Shown piece after piece: positions 36,346 to 48,917 of a DNA stretch of 64,000 nucleotides; the first letter of the stretch is position 1, and every line of letters begins with the position of its first letter. The stretch spans positions 486,645 to 550,644 of the forward strand of contig CAJNOP010000079.1 in the NCBI GenBank assembly GCA_905250075.1. Reading direction: 5' to 3'. Below the pieces are notes generated by a model. It had not been told where the DNA came from. It did not search any database and saw only the letters and a program-made list of their open reading frames with translations. The translations under genes were made by a program, and so were the position numbers. The DNA comes from Rotaria sp. Silwood1. Taxonomy: Eukaryota > Rotifera > Eurotatoria > Philodinida > Philodinidae.

Positions 36346-38845
36346 TAGTATATACTCTTTATGTGAGTTTCACATTTCAGCCTCAAAAGAGCTGCGCTAA
36401 CAACCTTTTGTAGTCTTTTCATTTCCATTCATACATTTGCTTGACATACTGTTTTGCAATTGATTGCACCCTTTTCTTTTTCGTATAGTCAATTATATTC
36501 ACTGGCATTTGCATATATTCAGTCTTCCTAAATCACTTTGTTGTTATGCAAGAAATCAGTTCATTCTGACACTTTTTCTTTAGTTTAGAAACCTAGATAA
36601 ATTTAGAACTAATGAGCTAAGATCTGCAAGATTGAGCCTCGGTTTTGAATCAAATTGATAGCAAAACGCAGATTTCAACGAGATGATCACATTAACATGG
36701 ATCGCTCTTACTCACGGACTCTCTTGTAGGAGTCAGATCGATCTCAATTGAAGAAGAATTAATGTAGGTTGTTTTTTTTCGAAAATTTAAATTTTCATGT
36801 AGATTTTTTTTTCTCAACATTCAAATTTTAAACAGTGAAGATGCCTTGATTGGTTGTACAGATCTACACAATCGGCATAAATAAAGTCTTAACCATACAT
36901 CTAATTATACTTGAAGTATTTCAATACCATTAATATTGTAGATGTACGCAGTTCAACTGTTCTTTCAACACTTATCAAATTTCAATTAGATGTTCATCTA
37001 TTCAGAATATAGATTAAAAACATATATTGATCATGTTTCAGTTACCTGTCGTATCTATTGTACTTTTTTTTACATAAGCATATGAAAAAACAATTAAATA
37101 GAATGGATATTATTGAAAATGTCATATCTGACAAGGCTATAATTCCTACATCATTATAATAGTAGTTCCAGAAAATTTTGATCAATTTTGATAAAATAGT
37201 TGAATTCTGTCTACTCATAGTACATGTTATAATGGTATTGAAATCTTCAAAGTATAGACATACTAATTAAGACTTGCTTCTGTTGATTATACGAATATGT
37301 ATGTAGTCAATTGTGAGGTGCATTTATTGTTCATTTTTTTGAGTAATGAGGAATAAACTAAAATAAAATTAAGGTTTATGAAATAACAGCTCGCAGTACT
37401 TATTCTTTAATAGAGAGATCAATCTAATGCTTTCAAGACAGTGTATGAGAAAGAATGTTTTAGTCTATTGAAATCAGCTTAGGAAGTTCTACAATTTGGC
37501 ACCAAGGCGATTGAAAATGGAGAGTGTCACTTAAAGACTGTTCCTCGTGTACCTATAATATTTCAAGTTCAATTCCACTAGCTTCACAAAAAAGTATAAT
37601 TGTTCATATCTGAAACAATAGTTGTCTTAGAAAAATGTTAATAGATAAGTAAATGAAAATCCTAAACATGAAAAACCTATTGATTTAAAAATATACTATT
37701 AACTTCGTTTAGAAGTTCGATCAACCTACAGTAATCAATCGCTTTGAAAATGTATATTTAATCTATTAACTAGTTAATTTTTATTCAACTATTTTTTTTT
37801 TCTAATTACTATATTATTCAGAAAATGACATACACTAACTCTTTTTTTCTACATATATAAAAAAGAAAAACTATTCTAGAGAAAAGTTGCGTAAATGTCT
37901 GCTGCACATTAGGACACAAAAATATTCGTCTTTTTATTTTTTCTCTTTATATAGAATATGAAGTTTCAATATCACCGAGAATAAATTCAAATTTGATTTT
38001 TCTTAAATAGTTATCGTTGATATTCAATTTTTGTATTTGCTTCCACTTAAACCAGAGCTAAGCTCATATAGAAAAAAGATTAGTCATGCATAGAATGCAT
38101 TGTTTATGGAATTGTACAATGAAAAACTGTTTATACATTTGAAGTTATGTTATTTAATTATCGATTTTTTCTCAATAGCTGTTACTTAACAACTTACACA
38201 TCTGACTCGATTCCTTTGTATTAACATTTTCTTCCCTAGTCGCTTGGATTTTATGACTTATTTAAAACATATACCATCTGGAAAAAAATAGATTTTTAAT
38301 ATAAGTTTTACTGTTTTTTCTATTGTTATCTAGCAGTTTTCAGGACTCAATTACGAAAAGACGTATATTTTTCTTTACTATTATATTAATAAATATCAGT
38401 AGCCATGCTTGTAAAATATGACATATGCTAGATTATTCCGAGAGGAGGTACTAATTATTAAGTGTGAGAAAAAAATAGAGATAGGTAACTTCAACTAGTC
38501 ATTATAGTTAGCTTTGAAGCTGACGCTTTTTCTCATCAAAGTTATAGTAGAATATGGTAATTATTGGATAGAGGTGTAGTCAAACATGATGGAGATACCC
38601 ATATCTGGAAAAAAAATAAATATACATCCGCAAGCAATCATAGGTAATTTCAGGAAGTTTTGTGACTTTATAGTATATCAGACATCAATGGAATCATTCT
38701 ATTAACGCATGAAATCGTTGTTACGTATTTCTGAGTATTCTTAGCTATTATAATCTATTCAGATCCATTTCCATTCATTTGGATGCATTCGAATGGCTCC
38801 AAATGAGGGTTTTCCTCCTTGAAGTTAGGAGTTAATAGAGTTAGT
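36346..38845. other. intronic/intergenic AT-rich DNA
   Basis: No gene. A block near 36365-36425 (CACATTTCAGCCTC...GCTGCGCTAACAA) recurs diverged near 40335-40390 (CACATTTCAGCCCC...TCTGCGCTAACAA), a short dispersed repeat. Confidence 0.4.
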
Positions 38846-38935
38846 AGAGGATATGGGTATGGGTGCCAGTATATGAATAAAACCCACATCGACACCCACA
38901 CCCTCACAGTGTACATCCACACCCACACCCAAATC
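38846..38935. repeat. telomere-type hairpin C
   Basis: AGGATATGGGTATGGGTG, then a spacer CCAGTATATGAATAAAA, then CCCACATCGACACCCACACC and CATCCACACCCACACCCAAA. G-rich strand first, C-rich strand second, as in the other arrays. Confidence 0.82.
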
Positions 38936-40899
38936 CGACTAAAAATCGATTTGAATGGCACTAATTATTTTAATTCGATTTTTAAACTTTTTTTTTTGTA
39001 TCTGAATTAAAAATATATTTGTAAAGATAAATACATTATTGTTTTCTTTCTCTCCGGGAAAAAAAAAATTGTATGATCTTATATGGCAATCATAAATATT
39101 GTTAGGACTGTGTCTAACCACTAGACTTTTTCTAGTTACACCACTACGAGCTAGTCTTTAAAGTTTTCGTGTTTTCATCGAATATCGCAGATATATCTGA
39201 AGCACAATCGAATGTTACTGATAATGTCAATGTTTCATCTTTCTATTCACTGTTTAGAGCATCATAGAATTGTTTTTTGTTGTTTTTTTTTTTAGTTTTA
39301 CTTTTCACGTTAGCAAATATCCGGAAGAAATGAATAGTTAACTAGCTATAAAATTAAATATGATTAATAAATTTGAATTCTATAGTTACATGTCATAAAG
39401 TTTGCACTCGTTTTTGATTTCGTTTCGTTCTATTTTTCAGTTAAGCTCCTCCCCCTCCTGGAAATCTCGATTTAAAAAAAAGTAAAAAACTGAGTTCTTG
39501 TCATAGAAAGATGCGTCAAAGTTTTCTCTTTTCGAATATATGCCATCGGACTACTTTTTTTTACAAAGTAGTCCGATTGTAATACATATACTGCCGTAGT
39601 GTTCGTTGCAGGTTTTTGTTTTCTATCTTATACCTTGAAACTAACCGTGTACTTCGATGTCTAGCTTTGAATCCATACTACCAAACAAACAATCTGTTAA
39701 CTATCAAACATGATCTTTCTTCTTTTTTGGCAAAAAATAATAAAACTTCTGTTGTTTCCTTCACATCGAAATATTCTTCAAAAATAAAACTTAATCACAA
39801 TTATTGTAACAGAATGAAGAAAAAGATCCTATTTTAAAATTTCTATGAACCATTTACGGAATATCAGTAAACAAAGTAGTGAATTATAACTAACTTTTCA
39901 AGATGAATTCGATGCACTACTTTTGTTTTTTTTTTCCTAAAAAATTTAACGACATCCAGTTCTGAAAACCTAATTTTCAGTATTATTTTCAATTTATATA
40001 ATTAAACTTATAATTGAAATATGACAAGAGACAAATAAGACTAATATTGAATTCAAATATGATTTTGACCATTTTGCTTTATTTATCTACCCACAAATTT
40101 CTCTAAAAATCACTAAGTTTTGTTTATTTTTCAATATTTCTGGGCATGATTAACTTAGTATCATAGTAACTCGTACATACATATTGAGGGAGCGTTTCGT
40201 GGAACTCACATATTTTTGAAGAAAATAGTGAATGTAAGTTTTAAGTTGAAGTTTTGGCGCACTCCCCTCCCTATTACAGACCAAGCAACCAGTGTTAAAT
40301 GCGATTAAGTATCCTACCTTATGTAGAATATGTAAATTCCACATTTCAGCCCCAATGGATCTGCGCTAACAAGCTTTTTCAACTGCTCATGAGGTATTAA
40401 AGTCTGCAAAAACCGAAACTTCTATAGCATCTTTTATGGGATAAGAGTGATTTTCGTGGACTTTATTATCTTAGGAAGAAAAACATTGTGTTTAAGCGGA
40501 AATTTTCATGATATTTTACTCCTAAATAAAATTATTTGTGGACATAATTTCAATCCGAAATACTATATCATGATGTTAAAAGCTAAAACTGCAGTAAAAT
40601 TTCTACAAGTTTGGACACAAGACATTTAGCGTTTTTGAGGTTTTTGCTTGTCTCAATGGGGTCTATATTATGCAACAGAATCCAAATTCAAAAGCAATCG
40701 AGCAGTTGAAACTATTCCGAGTGTGAATGTGTTTTTAACTTATAGAAGAAATACATTTTATACTGAAAACAAGAAATTTTGAGCGCCATAATGACGACCT
40801 AAGGAGTGCCTCTAGATGTTGAGGCGATCTTTAGTGATAAGAGTAGTAGAAATATTTATGTAGAAGTTAGAAAAAAACTAGTCTATTCCGATGAATCTA
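38936..40899. other. intronic/intergenic DNA left of mariner
   Basis: No gene. A 12-bp-stem hairpin (TCGGACTACTTT ... AAAGTAGTCCGA) lies at about 39547-39578. Small open frames have no motifs. Confidence 0.4.
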
Positions 40900-42153
40900 T
40901 TGGGTTGATGCAAAAGTCTCCGCCGATTTTTTTCTTCTTCTCGGTTTCGAGATTTTATTGAAACAAAATGTCATCAATCAACAACATATACACCGTTGTT
41001 ATCTATTACATACTCCCATCTTTTAGGCAAATCCAGAATACCATCTTCAAAGAACTTCATAGACAAAGGCAAAAAATAAGTTTCGAGGTCCGATTTTAGG
41101 TAGGCTTGATCATCGAAGTGTTTTTTGACCAGATGATTTCGGAGCGATCGAAACAAATGATAGTCAGATGATGCCAAGTCTGGTGAATATGGTGGATGAG
41201 GTAGGACCTCCTAGCCTAATTCTTCCAGCTTTTGGCGAGTAACCTTAGCCGTATGAGGTTTTGCATTGTCATGAAGTAGTCGAACTTTTCGTTTTTCAGG
41301 ACGATTTGCTTACAATGCAATCTTCAGATTTTGAAGTTGTTTGCAGTACAGCTTCGAGTCTACGGTAGTGTTAGGCGGAAGGAGTTCCCAGTAAATAATA
41401 CCTTGAAAATCCCACCAAATTGAGAGCATCACCTTTTTCGGGTGCAGGTCGTTTTTTGGTTCTGTTTCGGGCAAATCTTCAGGATTTACCCACTGGCGCT
41501 TGCGCGTATGGTTGAAATATAGAACCCACTTTTCATCACCAGTAACTATCTGCTGAAGAAATCTATGTCGGTTGCGTTTTGTCAACAAAGAATTGCATAT
41601 GGTGATTCTTTGCTGTACGTTGTCCGAGGTTAATTGATGTGGAACCCATGTTCCAAGTTTATTAACTTTTTCCATTTTACGCAAATGGCGATCAATGGTG
41701 GATTGGTCGCACCCGAGCAGTGCTGACAATTCATGGGTGGTTAATCGTGGATTGTCTTCGATCAGGACTTTGAATCGTTCAATATTAGACTCGAGAGGGC
41801 GTCCAGATCTCGGACGATCTTCTAATGACATGTCACCTTCACGAAATCTTTTAAACCAATCTCGACACGTTCGATCAGCAACAGCACCTTCACCAAGTGC
41901 AGCACATATATTGCGGGCAGCTGCACTTGCATTGTTCCCTAATTGGAACTCATACAAAATGCAGTGTCGAAAATGAATAGGAATCTCTGACATATTTTAA
42001 TGAAGAATGTAAATAAATTGGGACATTAACCAATGTCATTTTATAGTACTACACAAGCGGTATCATATGTATGAAAATCACGAAAGCATAGTAGCACTAG
42101 AGGGCTTTAAGAAATTTTTAAAAAAATCGGCGGAGACTTTTGCATCAACCCAA
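40900..42153 (-). mobile_element. mariner-type transposon, full length
   Basis: A 1254-bp element with perfect 34-bp terminal inverted repeats starting TTGGGTTGATGCAAAAGTCT at 40900 and ending in its exact complement at 42153. It is flanked by the TA target duplication (40898-40899, 42154-42155). The transposase runs on the minus strand. Identical ends and a clean TA duplication suggest an intact insertion. It lies in the putative giant intron of the NHL gene, antisense to it. Confidence 0.96.
40974..41993 (-). pseudogene. mariner transposase with two in-frame stops
   Basis: A reading frame of 340 codons, the usual mariner length. It has an N-terminal paired-like helix-turn-helix (RTCRDWFKRFREGD...DRPRSGRP, then TTHELSALLGCDQSTIDRHL). 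The DDE/D catalytic core follows: GDEKWVLY (first Asp), then HDNAKPH (second), then YSPDLASSDYHLF (third, D34D type). Two stops break it in the same frame, TAA at 41310-41312 and TAG near 41214-41216, just before the PHPPYSPD segment. Each is one transition away from a Gln and a Trp codon respectively. No frameshift was found. It should not encode active transposase unless these are assembly errors or the copy is heterozygous. Confidence 0.93.
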
Positions 42154-45100
42154 TAGATCCAATAAAAAAGAAGATGTTTATAATCTCATGAAAATTAAAA
42201 AGGTGTAACAGTATTACGACGTTTGCATTATCAGTTGTCTTCTACGAGTAACAACAATACCTAGATGAAACAACTTTTTTTGTAATTTAAAAAGTGTGTT
42301 CGATGCTCTACAAAAATTTGTTCCAGGTAAGCATTTCATTGTGAGATCAACTTTCGCAAGAAATTAAAACTTAAGTAAGAGTACTTCAAATTCAGAGTCT
42401 TGCCATGTAATAGTAGTAGTAGGTAACACACAAACATTCTAGCTGTCACAGTTTCGAAGATAATTAATAAAAAGTGTGTCCAAAAAAGTAACAATATTAC
42501 GCTTGAATAAGATGTTTCACTCACAACAAGATATTTTGGAGGTAAATAAAAAAAAAATATAAAAACTTCTCTCAAATGATTAAAGATATAAAAAACACAT
42601 CCTTTTGTTTTTATTATTTTTAAAACTTCAAGTATGAGTAAATTTTTTGTAAGATCATATATTTTTATATTTTTAATTTTTGGGACTGAGAAAAGTAGGA
42701 TTAAATCTTGAAAGGATAAGATCTTTTCTTGTTGGTCTAATTTTAAAGCGTAAGTCCAATAAAAAAATGATAAAATAGAAAATAAATGACAATAATTATC
42801 AAAATTTTACTTTTTTGTGTCGAAAAATTTGTTCACTATAATGTTGACTTTTGAATTAGAAACAACCCCAAATTCTATAGCTTTTATAATGACATAGTCT
42901 TAAGAAATTCTCAGTGTAAGGTATAAATCATCTATCAATAACTTCAAACTTTAGTCTAGTTCAATTTATGGAACTGAATTTTTTTATGATCAATAAAAAG
43001 AACAGCATGTTTTTGCATTAGGATTAGTTACCGCTGAAAATTGCAGCTCCGAAAAACGAACCTTGTCAAGTCCAAAATGTGAGCTAAGCGTAGATTTCTC
43101 TTAACGAATATTTTAGGTTTCTGAAAAGGATAATGACTTATGACTAAAAATATTCAGGATAATACTGTGCTTTTTTGTGTCTTGAACTCTTTGTCATGAT
43201 ATTCGGCTTGTCCGCAGGTAATGCACTCACGTTTTGTCAACTTTCGACCCAATTTCCTTAGTAACAACAAAGTGTAGAGTCTTCAAATTTGCAGTACATG
43301 CATATATAATAAAATACTTCAAGATCTGTGAGTTTCATGCAAATTGATTTTGTGGTTTACTTTTTATACTAAAAATACATTCTGGTAACGCACTCACAAA
43401 AAAGGCCCTCCGTCGTCTGGGTGATACGAAAATTTTCAAAATTTCTGTGAATTCTTGAATTTTAAATACATCGGCTTAACTGTAATTTATAGAGGATAGT
43501 TAGACCTCTTAATGCGAAAAAATAGTTTCGAAACTTGTAGTGTTGCTGAAAAGTTATACTATAAATATTGCGGTAATACACTCACTTTTCGTGTTCTGAC
43601 CATATATTCTCGAGGACTTAGTGCTTTCTTTTCTACTTGTTAGAGTATAGAAAGCTTATTATTCTTTCATTTTCAAAATTTCAAATGTCTTCATGTTGAA
43701 ATATAAAGACAGATCACTGTGTCTCTCAGAGTTTAACAGAAGGAGCAGTTAAAAAACGAACATCTTCCATGTAGTTTTTCAGAATGCTATAATGTATTTG
43801 TAAAGTATAAAGCGCAACTCCACATGTCATTCTTTTTTTTGTTCAAGGATAACAATGAACTTTTTACTTTTAACTTTGAATCGAATTTCTCACAGAAATT
43901 AACAGGAACCTGAAGAATTTAGACCATCTATTAACCCTGGGATGAGACTTAATTTGAATAGATTTCGCATCCATTGATTTTATACTAGTTGTCCAAGAAG
44001 AGAAATTACATATTAGTACTGTATCGATACAAAGAACTTTCTTCTCTGGTAGTATCAGATTGCCAAAGTTTCGGTGAATCCGAAAACAAAAAAGATTTAT
44101 AGTTAAGAACAATATTACATCGATAGATAGGGTCTATTTATGCCAGCAATTCTTTTTTACAATAATGTTGTTTGCATAACATAGTCGGAATATTGATGGA
44201 ATGCACTCATTTCTTTTCGAATTCTCATCCTTAAATATCTAGTTAATCCTTATATCTTTGGAACAAATATTTCTTTCTTTCTTTTCAAAGCGCGCGTCAC
44301 TGTCTTCAGCCTAACTATTCAAATATAATCCATTAATATTTAGGCACTTTTGGATAGTTTTACTATTAGTGCGTAACATATTTTTGTTGACATCCTAAAA
44401 GTTACTGATCATGTTTAAAATGAGAAACATGGAATACTAATGTAAAAGAGCGTCTGTCCAAAAGTGACGATATTTGATCCAGTAGTTACTCTAAATTTCA
44501 TATCCTATCTTCTAGTATCCACCATATTCTTCACTGAATTTTGGAAGTTCTTCCTCGCATAAATACAATTATAGACAATATTTATCTTAAGGTTTTTACT
44601 TTTGTGTGACTGAAAAAGTCATTCAATCGTTATCAAATCTAATGAGAAAGAGGTATAATGGCTAATAACAGAGTAATATTAATTATAAGATCAAAAAAGC
44701 ATTATATGCTAAAATGACGGCTGCGTCAGTACCTTATGTACCATTTTTTTTTTCTTAATAGAAAAGAAAAATAGAAAAAAAGTCTACCACGAGACAGTCT
44801 ATGGAAAGTTAACGAAGAATCTTGAGTGCTTTGAAAAAATAATGTGTCACTTCAGCATAAAATAAACTAAGAGCTCTTTTTAGTAATGCACTCACGTAAG
44901 AATTTATCAAGTTTTAAGGTAACTACTACTACCACCTTCTTACAATAACCATGGATCAGATGAAAATTATGTGAAAAGAAAGTCTTTATTTCGTATTGTT
45001 AGAACATGTGTTAACAGTTAGTTTTGATTTGCATTCTCGCTTCTTTTCTATCGTTCCCTTCAAACCTACGGAAACGAACGAAAATTTTCAAACAATCATA

Positions 45101-46464
45101 TCAAACCTGTTTTGTATATAATTTTTCCACTCACTAGAAGAAAAGATAAAATAAATTATGTTTCCTAACACAGTAAAGTGTACCCTATAATAGGATATTA
45201 TCAGATTCCACTTTAATCATGCTGGTTGGCCGTTAGCGGGACAAGCCATATTATTTTTGCTGTTTCTACATCTAAAAACATGTAAAAAATAAACGTATTA
45301 TAACAATCGACTCTAGAAGAACTACATAATGACAAAACAAAATAAATTCTAATGAGCATGTGATTTTCCAGATAAATATGAAAAACCCAAAGAAAATAAA
45401 AAAACAATGGAGAAATTTCAGTTGTGTAGTCTGAAGAAATTTCTTTTTTTGTCTAGAATTTTTTCTTTAACATACATTGAACGAACATATAGAGAGAAAA
45501 AAAATTCCTAAGAAAAATAATGTGAAATAGTTTCAACTTCTGATATTCTTCTTCTTCTTTTTCTTTTTGTAATATACATGTAGAAATAGGAATTCTTTTA
45601 TTCTGTTTTTTTCTTAATCTATCGGGAAAATTCCGAGTTCGTTTGAACTTAAAAAAAAACAAAGCAGTATAGTAAATAATTGAATGTTCTCTCATGAAAT
45701 TATTAATATCCAATCATATATAAAGAAAAGGTGATTCTATTAAAATCAATATGAATATGATGAAGATATTTTTTCTTTTCATTAATTCTTTTTAATTAGT
45801 TTTTTTTCTATTATTCATGACTCTCTCTCTCACACTCAGTCTATTAGTCGATAAAAGAATGTGAGATTCCAATGTTTTCTATATATATGCATACTCATAA
45901 ATTATATCTTTCATAAGCCTAAAAAAAAATTCATTATTTGTAACAGAATGACTACCGTGATCTCTGTATTTTTCTTTCCAAGCAAAAAAAGGACTTTATT
46001 TATTTGTATATTAATGATTCATAAATTAGGATGACTTATATTTCAATAGATTCATATAGTCTCTGAAGATATTTCAACTCTACGCAAAATCTTTTCTAAA
46101 GGCCACTAATTCAAATATAAGATCAAAGATGGTTGAGAAAAAACAAAACGTTTTGTTTTTTTCAACCATGTATCAGTAAATTGATATAATCTATGTAGTA
46201 CCAGACAAAAAAAGAAAGACATCTATCAATAGTTATTTTATAATAAATTAAGTAATAAAGAAAACCAAAAAGAAAAGAAAAAATAAATAAATAATTTTTT
46301 GATAGCACCACTTCCATTATCAAAAGGAAAAATTGGAAATGAGCCAAAATTGAGAACAATGTTGATTTGGCAAAAATTCAAATGAACTTTTCACTTTTTT
46401 CTCTCTCTATTCTCTCCCTCTCTCTTATTTTATCATTTTATTCTCTCCTTTCTCTCTATTTCAG
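42154..46464. other. intronic/intergenic DNA right of mariner
   Basis: No gene. It contains a recurrent 14-mer (see findings) and, at about 46125-46168, a hairpin of ATGGTTGAGAAAAAACAAAA against its complement. The last 80 bases before 46465 are a CT-rich polypyrimidine tract (CTCTCTCTATTTCAG), a strong splice acceptor. Confidence 0.45.
43217..44895 (+). repeat. dispersed 14-bp motif, five copies
   Basis: GGTAATGCACTCAC at 43217; GGTAACGCACTCAC at 43384; GGTAATACACTCAC at 43572; GGAATGCACTCAT at 44198; AGTAATGCACTCAC at 44882. All are on the plus strand. Flanking bases are not obviously alike, so they may be remnants of an old satellite or short functional sites. Confidence 0.6.
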
Positions 46465-47402
46465 TCTATCCATTAGGTGGAAGTTCCATTGACATTCATC
46501 CAAATGCTCGATGGCAACAAAACGGTATCACTGTAGCTGGAGGAAATCGAGAAGACAATGGAACCAATCAACTCTCAAGCCCTTGGGATTTGTATGTTGA
46601 TGATGATCAAACAATCTACGTTGCTGATACGGCGAATCACCGTATTGTGGAATGGAAATGGGGTGCAACGAGTGGCCAAGTGGTTGCAGGTGGAAATGGA
46701 CAAGGAAGTGGGGATCATCAGTTATCTAGCCCATTAGATATGATTGTCGACAAAGAGAGTGATAGTCTCATCATCTCCGATTATGCGAATAGAAGAGTGG
46801 TTCGATGGTCTCGTCGTAATGGAACAAGTGGAGAAACAATCATCTCTAACATCAATTGTTTGGGTTTGACAATGGATGAGAATGGATCTCTCTATGTCGT
46901 TGACACTGGAAAAGATGAAGTGAGACGATACCGAAGAGGAGAATCTCAAGGAATAGTGGTTGCAGGTGGCAATGGAGGAGAAAATCATCTCGATCAACTC
47001 TCTTCCCCACGATACGTATTTGTCGATCAGGATCATTCAGTATATGTGTCTGATTATGGAAATGATCGTGTGATGAAATGGATAGAAGGTGCAAAACAAG
47101 GCATTGTTGTGGCTGGTGGTCAAGGAAAAGGAGATGGTCTTACACAATTGTCATCTCCTCAAGGAGTCGTTGTCGATCCATTGGGCACTGTCTATGTGGC
47201 TGATTGGGGGAATGATCGAATCATGCGTTGGCCCCAAGGAGCCACACAGGGAAGTGTCATTGTTGGTGGAAACGGTAAAGGAGGACAATCGAACCAACTC
47301 AATTGGCCCATCGGTTTGTCATTTGATCGAGACGGCAATCTCTATGTCGTCGATTTGGGAAATGATCGAGTACAAAAATTCAATATCGAATCCAATAAGT
47401 AA
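46465..47402 (+). CDS. NHL-repeat beta-propeller protein (C-terminal exon)
   Basis: The exon starts after TATTTCAG (46464) and runs open to TAA at 47402, 312 residues. About six NHL repeats are visible. Each has a hydrophobic GLxVDxxxxxYVADxxNHRV-type block (for example DDQTIYVADTANHRIVEW, GTVYVADWGNDRIMRW, GNLYVVDLGNDRVQKF) followed by the QGxVVAGGNGxGxxxxQLSSP linker. They should fold into one six-bladed propeller, a protein- or ligand-binding surface. The sequence is the bdelloid-type NHL family, usually secreted or membrane-anchored through upstream exons. Codon use is less AT-biased than in neighbours. No catalytic residues are expected. Upstream exons are probably at 31181-32958. Confidence 0.92.
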
Positions 47403-47748
47403 AGGATTCCGAAATCAAAAAAAAATTCTTTTATATTGTCAACATTACAGTCATCCTACAGAAAGAAGTGACGCCGTAATTCTTGAAATTCTTTTCGAAA
47501 ATTATAATAAAATGTACTCTAATTATCAACAAAATATATGTATCTGACCAAACCCAGTATGACCCCACGCCGTTTCTATGCAAGGATTCCAAAACCTTGA
47601 CAAATTTAGATATATTCTATTCATTAAAAATAACTCAAAATCATTAAGAAACTTCGTATTTAGATGTTTCTGAGATTGCCTCACACTGGTCAACATCCAG
47701 AAAATCGTAGGTTCTGTGGAAATCCTTGGTTCTTGCATTGAAATCAGG
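47403..47748. other. 3' flank of NHL gene
   Basis: No gene; AATAAAA at about 47506 may be a polyadenylation signal. Confidence 0.4.
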
Positions 47749-47893
47749 ATGTGGGTGTGGGTGTGGGTGCAGGTGTGGGTGTGGGTGCAGGTGTGGGTGT
47801 GGGTGTGGGTGTGGGTGTGGGTGTGAGTGGGTGGCTGAGGGTGTGGGTAGATATGGGTTTAGCTCTTATATCTATCCACACCCACACCCACAC
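47749..47893. repeat. telomere-type hairpin D
   Basis: GGATGTGGGTGTGGGTGCAG and further TGTGGG/TGCAGG units (47749-47850), an apex GTAGATATGGGTTTAGCTCT with the pairing partner ATATCTATCC, then CACACCCACACCCACACCCG. The spacer itself is partly palindromic. Open frames across it are repeat translations. Confidence 0.92.
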
Positions 47894-48407
47894 CCGGTTT
47901 AAATGCAACAATGAAATGTTTAGAGTGTTAATTGAAGAAAGTATTAATAGTCTCTCTTTCAATTTATATGGAATGAAATAAAGAATGCTTGTACTGCACT
48001 AGTTTAAAAACGACGGGATAAGTTAAATGAAGAAGAAAAACCTTTCATCTTTCAATACAACACTTATTTCATTTATTATTGTTTTTATCGAAATTTTATT
48101 TTATTTCTGGTTACAAAAAAAGAAATTGACATAAAGACGCAATTGATAAAATGTTACAACGATTCAATTATTATTATGACAAGAATAAATAAACAAAGCT
48201 CATGACAAGTTCCATCGATCTCATCGCATTTTTTTCATAGTTCTTGACATCTTTCGGCACTCTTATTTCATTAGATAGTGGAATTACTGCGCGAAGTTGA
48301 AGACATCATATATCAGTTTTTTGATGCCACATCTATTTTGACATATAGATGATATGTTTCCCATCTTTTATATATACACGGTATATACAAAATGTGCAAG
48401 ATAAGCT
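47894..48407. other. intergenic, upstream of PLAT gene
   Basis: AT-rich. CTTTTATATATACACGG at 48365-48381 is a good TATA-box candidate about 30-40 bases before the ATG at 48408. Confidence 0.45.
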
Positions 48408-48917
48408 ATGGATCTTCTTATAGTGAAAGTGCTTCGATGGAGTATAATTTCCATGATGATCGTTGAAGTAATATGCAATACAAAATCTACGAATGTTTGC
48501 CAAGAGAATAGTGATGTATTACAAGTGAAGATAGAGACAGGTGATGAATTATTTGCTGGGACGAATTCTCATGTTAGTCTTATACTTCGTAGTGGTAATG
48601 GTGTTATTTGTCAAGTCTATGATCTGGATAATATTGGTAATGATCGTGAACGAAATAGTGTCGATGAATATACAATTTGTTGTTCAAAAGATTTTTTCAA
48701 TGATGATGATGATGAATTGAGCATGTTAGCTGTGGCTAAGTTAACAAGAAGTGGAAAAGTTATTCCTTTTTTTAGTGATGATTGATTTATTGAACGTATT
48801 GAAGTTCGAGGTAATGAAAAGCTTCTTTTCAATTATCGTTTTCATGCGTGGACATCACCAAGAAAATTATTATTTGGTGTAACCAAAGTCAACAATCAGA
48901 ACTACACTCGCTTTTAA
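48408..48917 (+). pseudogene. small secreted PLAT/LH2-domain protein, one in-frame TGA
   Basis: The frame runs from ATG at 48408 to TAA at 48915-48917, 169 codons, with one internal TGA at 48783-48785. Residues about 10-25 are hydrophobic (WSIISMMIVEVICN), a likely signal peptide. The rest matches a PLAT domain: LQVKIETGDELFAGTNSHVSL, then VYDLDNIGNDRERNSVDEY, then after the stop FIERIEVRGNEKLLFNYRFHAW. The TGA falls where the family normally has the core Trp of the W-x-x-E-x-V strand. It is either a young pseudogene, an assembly error, or a truncated 125-residue protein. PLAT domains bind lipids or partner proteins at membranes. Confidence 0.8.

Noticed and set aside
41695..41976. 93-codon plus-strand frame in the mariner
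   Set aside because: Shadow of the transposase on the opposite strand.
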